64,000 bases of DNA, taken from positions 620,001-684,000 of the forward strand of contig OZ241331.1 of the NCBI GenBank assembly GCA_965200005.1, in the 5' to 3' direction. The position numbers were made by a program, and so were the translations under genes. The notes under the pieces were generated by a model that was not told the DNA's origin, ran no database searches, and was given only the letters and a program-made list of their open reading frames with translations. Origin of the DNA: Aldehydirespirator sp965200005 (GTDB lineage Bacteria; Actinomycetota; Acidimicrobiia; Acidimicrobiales; Aldehydirespiratoraceae). Below, piece by piece: positions 19,348 to 28,528 of this stretch (positions are counted from its first letter, which is position 1; the number at the start of each line of letters is the position of its first letter).

Positions 19348-19665
19348 TCAACACTCCACTGTGGCGTTCAGGACTGCGCAGGCTTCCTTTTGCCGGCTCG
19401 GAGCCAACACGCAAATTGGTTCAATGAGACACGCCTTAGGCATCATGGTCAGGTTGTCGAAGTTGACCACACACTCCGTGAGCACACCATCATCGCGGTC
19501 AAGGAAGAGTTCGGAGACTAGTCCCCTTGTCCTGCGGGTGAGTGGCGCTGCAAGCACCGAGTGCATCACCGGGATTGCGGTCGAGCGCGACATGATCAGA
19601 ACAGGTCGACGACCAAGCGTCTCAGTCTCGGACCACCAGATCTGACCGCGCCCTACTTCTCCCAC
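19348..19665 (-). CDS. mazF: MazF/PemK-family endoribonuclease toxin
   Basis: A 105-residue MazF-fold protein: RGQIWWSETETLGRRPVLIMSRS at the start gives the conserved R-G-x-I-W-W and R-P-V-L motifs, and APLTRRTRGLVSEL plus CVVNFDNLTMMPKA give the P-L-T and central strand motifs. MazF toxins cut mRNA at short sequences and are held by a cognate antitoxin. Its start overlaps the end of the antitoxin gene by 13 bases. It lies convergent with the helicase gene just downstream of the defence operon. A truncated paralogue with the same first 30 residues lies at 20063-20227. Confidence 0.85.
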   Translation of the reverse strand: MGEVGRGQIWWSETETLGRRPVLIMSRSTAIPVMHSVLAAPLTRRTRGLVSELFLDRDDGVLTECVVNFDNLTMMPKACLIEPICVLAPSRQKEACAVLNATVEC

Positions 19666-19922
19666 GGCTCTGCCCTTATCATGTATTCAGTAGAAATCTG
19701 AAACCATTCCAGCTCAGCCTGTGTCTGCGGAAATCGTGTGTAACCGTCGATGTCGGCTTGTTGAATGCGACGCCGATCTTCCTCACTTAGAGGACTCCGA
19801 AGGCCAGCGATGCCTACCGAGATAGCCTCATCACGAGTCTTGTAGACACCACTCTTGACGAGGTCATCCACCTTCGCAAGCAGTCGCTCCTCCACTTCAA
19901 TGGTTATCTGAGGCCTGTCCAT
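19653..19922 (-). CDS. Antitoxin partner of MazF (ribbon-helix-helix-like)
   Basis: An 89-residue protein starting MDRPQITIEVEERLLAKVDDLV, followed by KTRDEAISVGIAGL. The strand-helix-helix order matches RHH/CopG-type antitoxins rather than the classical MazE swapped-hairpin fold. The acidic C-terminus probably wraps the toxin, and the DNA-binding N-terminus would repress the operon. ATG 19922 was chosen because its paralogue at 20215 starts at the same point; an upstream in-frame start would add 12 residues without family support. The gene overlaps mazF by 13 bases. Confidence 0.75.
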   Translation of the reverse strand: MDRPQITIEVEERLLAKVDDLVKSGVYKTRDEAISVGIAGLRSPLSEEDRRRIQQADIDGYTRFPQTQAELEWFQISTEYMIRAEPWEK

Positions 19923-20007
19923 TTGACCGATGCTAATGCAAACTTTCAGGTTATGCAAATGAGAGTAGCGTCTTTTGATGTCATTTGGCTGGGATGACTG
20001 CGCTCTC

Positions 20008-20063
20008 GAGCCTTGGGAGCTAGCCCGACACGGATGAATCGGGTGGTTGCGTGCATGGTTGCC
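20008..20063 (+). pseudogene. 56-base fragment of a duplicated phosphosugar mutase gene
   Basis: This stretch aligns without gaps to 20765-20820 inside the intact pgm gene (47 of 56 bases by eye) and encodes RALGASPTRMNRVVACMVA against GALGAGPTRMNRVLVRMVA in pgm. It lies between the complete toxin-antitoxin pair and the decayed second copy, and abuts the broken mazF end directly. It is a relic of a tandem duplication of mazF-mazE-pgm with later deletion. Confidence 0.75.
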
Positions 20064-20227
20064 AGTGGGAGTTCAATGAGGATTCCTCAAATCCTTCGGG
20101 TGAGTGGGCTACCAGCCACCGAGTGCATCACGGGGATTGCGGTTGAACGGGACATGATCAAGACCGGCCGATAACCATGAGTCTCCGTCTCAGACCACCA
20201 GACCTGACCCCGCCCTACTTCTCCCAT
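20063..20227 (-). pseudogene. Truncated second mazF copy
   Basis: From ATG 20227 this copy encodes 46 residues (MGEVGRGQVWWSETETHGYR, then PVLIMSRSTAIPVMHSV) closely matching the intact MazF, then meets TGA at 20087-20089. Similarity continues a few codons past the stop (GILIELPL against GLVSELFL), so the TGA replaced a CGA arginine codon, and then ends at the pgm fragment. It lacks the second half of the fold and should be inactive. It overlaps the end of the second antitoxin gene exactly as the intact pair does. Confidence 0.8.
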
Positions 20228-20475
20228 GGCTCTGCCTTTATCGCGGCACACAGGATGCTTTGCGCCATCTCTAACTCGGCGGCCGTCTGCGGAAATCGTG
20301 TGTACCCGTCGATGTACGCTTGGTCAATTCGGCGTTTGTCCTCCAGATTTGGAAGGCCAGCGATGCCCACGGAGATGGCTTCATCACGATCCTTATAGAG
20401 ACCGCTGGCTACGAGGTCGTCCACCTTGGCAAGCAGTTCTTCCGGCACTTCAACGGCTATCTGAGTTGTATCCAT
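20215..20475 (-). CDS. Second antitoxin copy, orphaned from its toxin
   Basis: An 86-residue paralogue of the antitoxin at 19653: MDTTQIAVEVPEELLAKVDD, then KDRDEAISVGIAGL and the shared end AEPWEK. It is intact while its toxin is truncated, so it may persist as a free repressor or as an antidote to the neighbouring toxin. The upstream region shares TTTCAGGTTA and nearby bases with the first copy, so both may be autoregulated through the same site. It is divergent from pgm. Confidence 0.75.
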   Translation of the reverse strand: MDTTQIAVEVPEELLAKVDDLVASGLYKDRDEAISVGIAGLPNLEDKRRIDQAYIDGYTRFPQTAAELEMAQSILCAAIKAEPWEK

Positions 20476-20592
20476 GTGACCGATGGTAATGCCCTGTTTC
20501 AGGTTAGGAAACCTTAAGTAGTGCTATTTTCACATTTGTGATGCTATTTCAATCAGCGAGCAAACCTGTGTCACTGTGGTAGGAGTTGCCTG

Positions 20593-22476
20593 GTGAGTAA
20601 GGCTGATGTGATGGCTCGGGCTGAGCGTTGGTTGGCGGTTGACCCGGATCGCGAGACGCGTGCTGAGTTGTCCGAGTTGATTGCGGCGGCGCGGAGGGGA
20701 GACAGCGCGGAGCTTGTTCAACGATTCCGTGGACGTCTGTCGTTTGGAACCGCAGGCATCCGGGGAGCCTTGGGTGCTGGCCCAACACGGATGAACCGGG
20801 TGCTTGTCCGCATGGTCGCCGCGGCGCTGGCTACACGATTACAGCAAGAGCAAGCGCCACCGAACGACACCGGCCCCGATGGGCGCAACAAACAGCTCGT
20901 AGCAGTCGGGTTCGACGCCCGCCATAAGAGTGAGACCTTTGCTAGCGACATCGCCCGAACGCTCGCCGCTCAAAGAATCTCCGTCACACTGCTTCCGAGA
21001 CCGTTACCGACACCGGTTCTGGCGTTTGCTGCCAAGCATCTTGAGGCTTCGTCCGCGGTGATGGTCACCGCTAGCCACAACCCGCGCTCCGACAACGGTC
21101 TCAAGATCTACTGGCAGAGTGGCGCCCAGCTTGCTGCGCCCGTTGACTCCGAGATTCAAAGCATGCTCAAGAGCTTGGAACCGCTAGGGGCGTCCGACCT
21201 AGCAGACCCGGGCGATCCCTTGATCACCGAGGTCTCAGAAGACGTGATTGACGCTTACCTAGAAGCGGTTGCAGGTTTGCTATCACCCGACACTCCTCGG
21301 TCGGTGCGAATTGCCTACACGCCGCTGCACGGTGTCGGCTCTGAGATGTTCAAAGCGGCACTCCAGAGAGCCGGTTTCCCAACACCCGCAATCGTTGCAG
21401 GGCAAGCCGAGCCCGACCCCGACTTCCCCACGGCAGCATTCCCGAATCCCCGAGGAGACAGGCATCCTTGATCCGCTCCTAGCACTGGCTAATGACACCA
21501 GTGCCGATCTAGCAATGGCTCACGATCCCGATGCGGACCGCCTCGCCGTGGCAGTAGTCGACGACGGGCGCTGGCGCCTGCTGAGCGGTGACGAGACCGG
21601 GTGTCTCCTTGCTGAGCACCTGCTCACACACCACTCCGGCGCTTCTCCCTCAGAAGCGCAAGCAAGCTCGCCTAGCCACAAACGGCCACTGCTCATCAAC
21701 ACCGTTGTGTCTTCGCGCCTGCTCGGACACATAGCCGCACATCACGACGCTGACTATTGCCAGACGCTTACAGGCTTCAAGTGGATCATGAAACAGGCCC
21801 TTGAACATAGGGACACCCACGAGTTGGTTCTGGGTTATGAGGAAGCCCTGGGATATGCCATCTCTGATGTTGTCCGTGACAAGGACGGCATCAGCGCAGC
21901 TGTTGTGATGGCGGAACTCGCAGCATGCCAGAGAGCTCAGGGGCTCACGGTGCTCGACCTACTGAACGAAATCCATCGTCGTCACGGAGTACATGTGACC
22001 GGTCAGCGCTCCATCCGTTTCGAGGCCACACCCGAAAACCGAAGCTTGCGGGAGCAAGCAATGCAGGTGCTCCGCCAGAGACCACCGACACAACTCGCTG
22101 GTCACAACATCAGCGCTGTAGTTGACTTGATGGACGGCGGCAGTGGCTTGCCTAGTGCGGATGTCGTCACTTTGAACTTTGATGAAATCGACGCAAGAGT
22201 GACTGTCCGGCCGAGTGGAACTGAACCGAAACTCAAGGTGTACTCGGAAGCTGCAAGCCCTGATGACTCCGCGGCTGCACGGCGGCAGGTGGCCGAATTG
22301 CTGGACTCCGCTGTCAAGCGAATCGCTGATCCTGAACGTGTTCGCGCCAGTGAAATTGGCCGCGCGGCTTCACAGCCTCTAGTCACCTCAGCCCAAAGTG
22401 ACTACCAGTCCGATAGCACTCCATCACATCGCAACTGTCCTGAAGTCCAGAGCACTAGAACACGACACCATCACCA
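20593..22476 (+). CDS. Phosphoglucomutase/phosphomannomutase family enzyme, one frameshift
   Basis: This interconverts sugar 1- and 6-phosphates (exact sugar not determined). From GTG 20593 (AGGAG upstream) the protein has the phosphoserine loop VMVTASHNPRSDNGLKIYW, the metal loop AMAHDPDADRLAV and the C-terminal phosphate-binding VRPSGTEPKLKVYSE, in the right order for a mutase of about 550 residues. The frame breaks at 21448-21451, where four C replace the expected three: the sequence reads FPNPRGD instead of FPNPEETGILD. No stop separates the mutase from the following deoC, so the end at 22476 is a boundary I chose at the next ATG; the natural C-terminus is probably near 22330. A single extra base in a C run may be an assembly error. 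Confidence 0.8.
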
Positions 22477-23309
22477 CATGACTCACAACACGCAATCCCA
22501 TCACGGCCACGAGCAGGTCCACTCCAGTCGAATCGGTCGTGACCGCTACGAGGACTTGCGTCTTCTGATGCGATGCACCGATCTGACGACGCTTGCTGGC
22601 GATGACACACCTGGGCGCGTCCGGGCACTGTGCTCAACAGCGCTAAGGCCCGATCCCAGCGACCCCACGGTCGGGCCGGTAGCAGCCGTCTGCGTGTACA
22701 GCGCCCTCGCAGGCGTAGCCGCGGAACTGCTAGCAGGAACGCGTGTGGAAGTTGCGAGCGTCGCCGGGGCATTTCCGAGCGGTCTGGCACCACTTGAGAT
22801 CAAGGTTGCCGAGGTGGCCGCCGCTGTGGCTGCGGGAGCAACCGAGATCGACACGGTCATCAACCGATCAGCGTTCCTTACTGGACGTCACGACGTTGTC
22901 GTAGAAGAGCTTGAGGCAATGCGCCAAGCATCCGGCAGTGCCTGCTTCAAAGGTCATCCTGGAGGTCTGTGAACTTGGATCTGCTGACGCGATCCGAAGC
23001 GCCACACAACTTGCGATAGATGCAGGAGCCGACATGGTCAAGACTTCCACCGGCAAAGGTGCCGCCGGGGCGTCACCCGAGGCTGTCACTGCAATGGCAC
23101 AGACGATCGCTCACCATCATGCACAAACGGGAGAGCCCGTAGGAATCAAGATCGCCGGAGGAGTCAGCACGGCCGCTGATGCGCTTAGTTACCTCAACAT
23201 CGTGCGTTCGGAACTCGGCGAAGAGTGGCTCACACCCAGCCGGCTCCGGTTCGGAGCCTCAAGCCTGCTTGGCAACCTCGTTGCAGCCCTAGCCGAAGCA
23301 AGGAACTGA
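22477..23309 (+). CDS. deoC: Deoxyribose-phosphate aldolase, one frameshift, in frame with pgm upstream
   Basis: DeoC splits 2-deoxyribose 5-phosphate into glyceraldehyde 3-phosphate and acetaldehyde in nucleoside salvage. The Schiff-base lysine lies in KVILEVCE and the second conserved lysine in DMVKTSTGKG; the end has the family's RFGASSLLGNL. The frame breaks at 22949-22951, where AAA should be AA (CFKGHPG read instead of the expected C-x-KVILE). The N-terminal frame is continuous with pgm through a His-rich stretch (TRHHHHMTHNTQSHHGH), so either deoC starts at ATG 22477 or there is a Pgm-DeoC fusion. PGM and DeoC both act on ribose and hexose phosphates in salvage, so a joint operon makes sense. 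Confidence 0.8.
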
Positions 23310-23507
23310 ATCGCCTCGCCTAACGGGATGGACTCTCGACAAGAACCCCAGACAGCCCAGATCAAGTCTCTACGGTTCCCTACACCAGAGCCAGTACCAC
23401 GGAACGGTCTGCAAGACAACAACCCGCATGAGTCGCTAGCTCACTCCGAGTGCAATTGGCAGACATAATGCCTCGGGGAGATTGCCGGGCTGCTGAGAGG
23501 GGCTTGC

Positions 23508-24593
23508 ATGACTGACGCCGTAGCAGCCGTCGAGATCGAGGGAGTGACCAAACGCTTCGGTGACGTGCTAGCGGTCGACCAGCTCGATCTGGAGATCGGT
23601 GACGGTGAGTTCTTCGCCCTGCTCGGCCCGTCCGGGTGCGGCAAGACAACGACGCTGCGAATCATCGCAGGGCTCGAGTTCCCGACCGAAGGACGGCTCC
23701 GCATTTTCGGTCATGACGTCGGCACGCTGCCACCCAACAAGCGGCCAGTCAACACCGTCTTCCAGAACTACGCCCTGTTCCCCCACATGTCGATCGCCGA
23801 CAATGTTGGCTTCGGCCTGAAGATGAGAAAGGTCGAGCGGCGCGAGATCAAAAGCCGGGTTGGAGAAGCGCTTGAACTCGTGCAACTCGCAGACCTCGGC
23901 AAGAGACGGCCGTCGCAGCTCTCCGGGGGCCAGCAGCAGCGGGTGGCGCTGGCAAGGGCTCTCGTGAACCGACCCAAAGTGTTGCTACTCGACGAGCCGC
24001 TCGGAGCACTCGACCTCAAGCTGCGACAGGGCATGCAAGTCGAGCTCAAGATCCTGCAGCGTGAGGTGGGCATCACGTTTATGTTCGTGACGCACGACCA
24101 GGAGGAAGCCCTCACGATGAGCGATCGTGTTGCGATCCTCGATGAGGGCCGCCTGCTGCAGGTCGGCAGCCCCGAGGAGGTCTACGAGCGGCCAGCCAAC
24201 CGGTTCGTGGCTGACTTCATTGGTAGGGCAAACCTGCTGGAGGCCACCGTCAAGTCTTCACGGCAGATTTGTCTGGCAAATGGTTCGATGGTTGGGTGCG
24301 CTACCGATCACCCCGTCGGCACCAAGGTGGCCCTGAGCTTGCGGCCCGAACGTGCCGATCTCATGGCCCTCAACGACGACGCTTACCCAGACGCACCGCC
24401 CCACACAGCAGGGGTTGACGGTGTAATCAAGCGGGTCACCTATGCGGGAAATGCTGTCAGTTACGGAGTATCAGTCGATTGGATGACGGTCGAGGTACGC
24501 ATGGAAAACCGGCCGGGAGCGGCTCGCTTTGCGGTTGATGACCACGTCCGGGTGATCTGGCACCGAGACGCGGTAGCGATCGTGACCGGCTAG
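23508..24593 (+). CDS. potA: Polyamine-type ABC transporter ATP-binding protein
   Basis: A 361-residue ABC ATPase with Walker A GPSGCGKTTTLRI (residues 43-55), signature LSGGQQQRVALARAL (about 138-152), Walker B VLLLDEPLGALDLK and a C-terminal TOBE-like domain. The length and domain set match PotA-type subunits. It powers uptake through the two permeases that follow. The ATG is preceded by GAGAGGGG. It is the first gene of a tight four-gene operon (16-base gap to the permease gene, then 4-base overlaps). Confidence 0.9.
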   Translation: MTDAVAAVEIEGVTKRFGDVLAVDQLDLEIGDGEFFALLGPSGCGKTTTLRIIAGLEFPTEGRLRIFGHDVGTLPPNKRPVNTVFQNYALFPHMSIADNVGFGLKMRKVERREIKSRVGEALELVQLADLGKRRPSQLSGGQQQRVALARALVNRPKVLLLDEPLGALDLKLRQGMQVELKILQREVGITFMFVTHDQEEALTMSDRVAILDEGRLLQVGSPEEVYERPANRFVADFIGRANLLEATVKSSRQICLANGSMVGCATDHPVGTKVALSLRPERADLMALNDDAYPDAPPHTAGVDGVIKRVTYAGNAVSYGVSVDWMTVEVRMENRPGAARFAVDDHVRVIWHRDAVAIVTG

Positions 24594-24609
24594 CGACTGG
24601 CGGCTAGCA

Positions 24610-25548
24610 ATGAACGCGACATCAACACAATCAGGAGCCCCCGAGTCGGCTGCCGGTTCCAGTTGGGAGCCAACCCAACCACGCTCAGCACGCACCATCG
24701 AAGAGGCAGCCCGGCGCGCCGACTCTCGCCGTGGGTTCCTGCTAGCGCTCCCCGCATACGCATACCTGGTGTTGCTGTTCGCGGTGCCTCTGGTGATCGT
24801 TGTCGTCTACTCGTTCGCCACACGCAACCGTTTCGGTGGCACCGATTTATCGGGCTGGAACCTCGACTCATATCGCAAACTGGCCGAGCCAGTCGTTCGT
24901 GACATTGTCTTTCGCTCGGTCTGGCTTGCCATCCTCACCACGGTTATCTGCCTGCTGCTGGCTTACCCGTTTGCTTACTTCCTGACGACCTGTCGCCCGA
25001 TGGTGCGCAACGTCATGCTCGTGTTTGTGATGATCCCGTTCTGGTCGAACTTTCTTGTTCGCAACTACGCATGGCGGGTTCTGCTGGGAACAGATGGCCT
25101 TGTTTCTGACATCTTTGAGTTTTTTGGCTTCGGACCAACCGTGTTGTTATTCACGAATTCAGCGGTGGTTCTGGGGCTGGTGTATGGCTTCTTGCCGTTC
25201 ATGATCTTGCCGCTGTATGCCTCAATGGAACGCATCGACCCTGCACTGTTTGAGGCTGGCCGTGACCTATATGCATCCGGGTACCAGAGCTTCCGGCGCA
25301 TCCTGTTGCCCCTGTCAAAGCCAGGAGTGATTGCCGGTTCGATCCTGGTGTTCGTGCCAAGCCTGGGCGCCTACGTAACCCCCGAAGTGCTTGGGGGAGC
25401 AAAGACAACCCTGCTCGGCTCGTACGTAGTCGTGCAGTTCCTAACAGCACGAAACTGGCCTTTCGGTGCCTCGCTCTCGTTCGTGTTGATGGCAGTAATG
25501 CTGGTAGCGACACTCATCTATTTCCGCACGGGCGGTCGCAACCTGTGA
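24610..25548 (+). CDS. potB: Polyamine-type ABC transporter permease (PotB-like)
   Basis: A 312-residue inner-membrane permease with six predicted helices after a 40-residue cytoplasmic N-terminus. The EAA loop that contacts the ATPase reads EAGRDLYASGYQSFRRILLPLSKPG (about residues 215-240). It pairs with the next permease gene, whose start overlaps its stop by 4 bases (ATGA). Confidence 0.88.
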   Translation: MNATSTQSGAPESAAGSSWEPTQPRSARTIEEAARRADSRRGFLLALPAYAYLVLLFAVPLVIVVVYSFATRNRFGGTDLSGWNLDSYRKLAEPVVRDIVFRSVWLAILTTVICLLLAYPFAYFLTTCRPMVRNVMLVFVMIPFWSNFLVRNYAWRVLLGTDGLVSDIFEFFGFGPTVLLFTNSAVVLGLVYGFLPFMILPLYASMERIDPALFEAGRDLYASGYQSFRRILLPLSKPGVIAGSILVFVPSLGAYVTPEVLGGAKTTLLGSYVVVQFLTARNWPFGASLSFVLMAVMLVATLIYFRTGGRNL

Positions 25549-26399
25549 TGGGAGCTACCCGAACTCGGGCAGCCATAGCAACCCGAACAGCACTTTCAGT
25601 CCAAGCCGTAGCTATTTACGTGTTTTTCTATGCGCCGATTATCTTGCTGTTTGTCTTCTCGTTCAGTGACAGCCGAAATCCGGGTGTGTGGGGTGGATTC
25701 ACTCTGGATTGGTACGCCGAGTTCGCCGATCACTCAACTTTGCAACGATCAATCTGGGTCTCAATAAGGGTTGCCGTTCTTTCCACAGCTGTGTCGGTAA
25801 TGCTTGGCACACTTTCGGCACTAGCTCTGGAGCGGTTCAGGTTCCGTGGCCGCCGTGTGTTCGACGCGTTGCTGTACCTGCCGATCATCGTGCCCGATGT
25901 GACCATGGCCGTCATGATCTTGCTGTTCTTCTCGCAATTCTTTGATGTGATCGACACACTCTTTGGGATCGGGCTCCAGAAGGGCCTCAGCACGATCGCG
26001 CTTAGCCACATTGCTTTCAACATCAGCTTCGTGTCGGTGGTAGTGCGGGCCCGACTGTCAAACATGGACAGCGTCCTTGAAGAGGCAGCTCTAGACCTAT
26101 ACGCGAGCCGATGGCGTACGTTCCGTCACGTAACGCTGCCCCAGCTTGCACCTGGTATCGCGGGTGGAGCGCTGCTAGCTCTTACGCTCTCACTTGACGA
26201 CGTGGTGATAACTCAGTTCGCCTCAGGGCCGGGTGCGACTACGCTGCCCGTGTTCGTTTTCGGACTAATCAGAAGGGGAGTCACGCCGCTGATCAACGCA
26301 GTATCCGTTGTGATGCTTGCTGCGTCGATCATGCTCGTGTTGTTGTCGCTGCTCGTAGCTAGGTCGCGCAGCAGCGGAAAGGATTCGATACCAATATGA
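25545..26399 (+). CDS. potC: Polyamine-type ABC transporter permease (PotC-like)
   Basis: A 284-residue permease with the EAA loop EEAALDLYASRWRTFRHVTL (about 180-199) and six helices. It overlaps potB and the binding-protein gene by 4 bases each, so translation is coupled. Together the two permeases form the membrane channel for the lipoprotein-delivered substrate. Confidence 0.88.
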   Translation: MMGATRTRAAIATRTALSVQAVAIYVFFYAPIILLFVFSFSDSRNPGVWGGFTLDWYAEFADHSTLQRSIWVSIRVAVLSTAVSVMLGTLSALALERFRFRGRRVFDALLYLPIIVPDVTMAVMILLFFSQFFDVIDTLFGIGLQKGLSTIALSHIAFNISFVSVVVRARLSNMDSVLEEAALDLYASRWRTFRHVTLPQLAPGIAGGALLALTLSLDDVVITQFASGPGATTLPVFVFGLIRRGVTPLINAVSVVMLAASIMLVLLSLLVARSRSSGKDSIPI

Positions 26400-27517
26400 A
26401 GACGCTCACTAAGACTCTTGTGGCAGTAGCAGCACTGGCATTGCTTGCAGCGGCATGCAGCTCCGATGAAGCCGACGACACGACCGCAGAGGCTGAAGTC
26501 GCTAGTGCCAGCTGTGAGCTAGATCAGGTTGATGGTGACCTGAACATGTACAACTGGTCGGAATACATCGACGAAGCGCTTCTCGAGCAGTTCTCCGAGG
26601 AGTACGGGGTCTCCTACACGCTTGACACTTACGACTCCAACGAAGCCATGCAACCGATCATCGCAGCCGGTAACAGCGGCTATGACCTGATCGTGCCATC
26701 GGATTACATGGTCAAGATCCTCATTGCAGCAGGCAACATCGTCAAACTTGACCAAGCTGCCATACCCAACCGTTCAAACATCTCATCGGATTTTGACAAC
26801 CTCTCCTATGACCCGACCGGAGAGTATTCAGTGCCTTACCAGTGGGGCACTACCGGTCTCGGTGTCAATACCGCAGTCGTCGGTACTGACTTTGATCGAA
26901 GCTGGGGATTGGTATTCGACCCGGCGATGGCTGATGCTCACTCAGGCAAGATCAGCTTGCTCAATGATCCTCGCGAGACAATGGGAGCTGCTCTCAAGTA
27001 TCTCGGATACTCGCTCAACACCACCGACGAGGATGAACTAGACGAGGCCAAGCAACTGATCGTTGACACACGTGACCGCCTCGCTGCCTTCAATACCGAC
27101 TCTGCAGATGAGTTGCTTACCGGCGGCGAGACAGTAATCGGCCACGGTTACTCCGGTGACATGTTCACCCAGTTCCTAGAGACTGACAATCCCGGCGACT
27201 ACGTGTACTTCGTGCCCAAGGAGGGCGGGACTCGCTGGATCGACAACATGGCGGTTGTCTTTGATGCCGACAGTCCATGCACGGCTCACACGTTCATCAA
27301 CTTCATTCTGCGTGCAGACATTGGCGCAGCCCTGTCGAACTACAACTACTACTCGACACCAAACGCTGCAGCCTTTGATGGGCTCGATCAAGATCTCTTG
27401 GACTTCGTTGGCGATCCGGATGTGATCCCGGGCGGGGTGGAGTCACTTGAAGAGATCCAGGACACTGGTGACTTTGAGGTGAACTACTCAGACGCCTTCA
27501 TCGAAGCTAAGGCCTAA
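26396..27517 (+). CDS. potD: Polyamine-type solute-binding lipoprotein (PotD-like)
   Basis: A 373-residue extracytoplasmic binding protein with a lipoprotein signal ending LLAAAC, so the mature protein starts at Cys21, followed by an Asp/Glu-rich linker. The body begins DLNMYNWSEYIDEALLEQF, the typical PotD/PotF opening, with YDLIVPSDYMVKIL and QWGTTGLGVN later. These proteins deliver spermidine or putrescine, but close relatives bind other amines, so the ligand is inferred from family. It is the last gene of the operon. Confidence 0.88.
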   Translation: MKTLTKTLVAVAALALLAAACSSDEADDTTAEAEVASASCELDQVDGDLNMYNWSEYIDEALLEQFSEEYGVSYTLDTYDSNEAMQPIIAAGNSGYDLIVPSDYMVKILIAAGNIVKLDQAAIPNRSNISSDFDNLSYDPTGEYSVPYQWGTTGLGVNTAVVGTDFDRSWGLVFDPAMADAHSGKISLLNDPRETMGAALKYLGYSLNTTDEDELDEAKQLIVDTRDRLAAFNTDSADELLTGGETVIGHGYSGDMFTQFLETDNPGDYVYFVPKEGGTRWIDNMAVVFDADSPCTAHTFINFILRADIGAALSNYNYYSTPNAAAFDGLDQDLLDFVGDPDVIPGGVESLEEIQDTGDFEVNYSDAFIEAKA

Positions 27518-27575
27518 GGGGAAAGTCGGCCACCAAACGTGAGGGAGCGGGTTAGCGGGATCGGTCAGCGCACCG

Positions 27576-28349
27576 TTAGCGGGCTTGCCAGCGTGGTGCC
27601 CGCCGCTCCCGCCACGCCACCACACCTTCTCGTGCGTCAGCAGTATTAGTAGCCACACGGCGCATCGTCTCACCCATCCGCACAGCTTCACTCCAAGGCA
27701 GCGTCCGACCGCGAGCTGCCATCTCTTTGGTGGCGCGCACCGCAAGTGGTGCTCCCGCACAGAGTCGGCGGGCCAGTGACTGGGCCTCGCTCAACAGCTC
27801 GTCGTGTGGAGTGACACGCCAGACGAGACCGATCTCGTGCGCCCGCGAGACATCGATCGTGTCGCCGGTCAGGAGCAACTCGAGCGCATCCGGCCAGCGA
27901 ACCCGATCAGGCAACCGCAGAGCTCCCACAATGGTGGGCACACCGATGCGCACTTCGGGATAAGCGAATGAGGCGCGCTCGCTAGCCAGCACAAAGTCAC
28001 ATGCGAGCACGGCGGTGAGCCCGTAACCGATGCAGGGGCCGTTCACCGCGGCGATCGTCGGCTTCCAGATCTCCATGCCGGATTCGAACGTGGTGATTGT
28101 GGGCCACTCCCAGAAGCTGCCCGGCCACCTGCCCGTTGAGCCTTCGGAGTCTTTGAGATCGGCACCTGCACAGAAGGCACGGCCGGCTCCGGTGACTATC
28201 GCCACCCAAGCCTCGGTGTCTTCACGGAATTCGAGCCAGGCCGCATCTAGTGCCTCTCGCATGGCGCCGTTGACAGCGTTGAGGGATCGGGGCCGGTTGT
28301 ACGTGATCGTCGCTACATGGCCGTCACGTTCATAAGTTGCCGCAGACAT
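27576..28349 (-). CDS. Enoyl-CoA hydratase/isomerase family protein
   Basis: A 257-residue crotonase-fold protein. The oxyanion-hole segment GAGRAFCAGADLKD (around 57-70) and the second backbone amide region NGPCIGYGLTAVLACDF (around 97-113) are clear, and the end has KEMAARGR. ATG 28349 follows GGAG; the longer upstream frame adds 40 residues with no family character. The usual hydratase glutamates are not obvious in the VGVPTI-type segment (here IGVPTIVGALRLPDRVRW), so isomerase, hydrolase or hydratase activity is open. It is convergent with potD. Confidence 0.85.
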   Translation of the reverse strand: MSAATYERDGHVATITYNRPRSLNAVNGAMREALDAAWLEFREDTEAWVAIVTGAGRAFCAGADLKDSEGSTGRWPGSFWEWPTITTFESGMEIWKPTIAAVNGPCIGYGLTAVLACDFVLASERASFAYPEVRIGVPTIVGALRLPDRVRWPDALELLLTGDTIDVSRAHEIGLVWRVTPHDELLSEAQSLARRLCAGAPLAVRATKEMAARGRTLPWSEAVRMGETMRRVATNTADAREGVVAWRERRAPRWQAR

Positions 28350-28528
28350 AGCTCCAAGTATCACCTTAAGCGTCTGTGCGCAGCCCCCGCACTTGACACT
28401 TGCGCTGGGTGCTAGCGATGAAATTTGGTCGAGCAGAGTGAATCCAACCGGCGGCGGCGCGAACTGCAAGCGTTAGCGTTCGCTCCGGTGACACTGACAT
28501 ATCGGCCGGTCGAGGAGGTGTTCCTGCG

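Noticed and set aside
22360..22480. His-rich stretch as a metal-binding domain
   Set aside because: Short, low complexity and next to two frame problems; more likely linker or mis-joined sequence.
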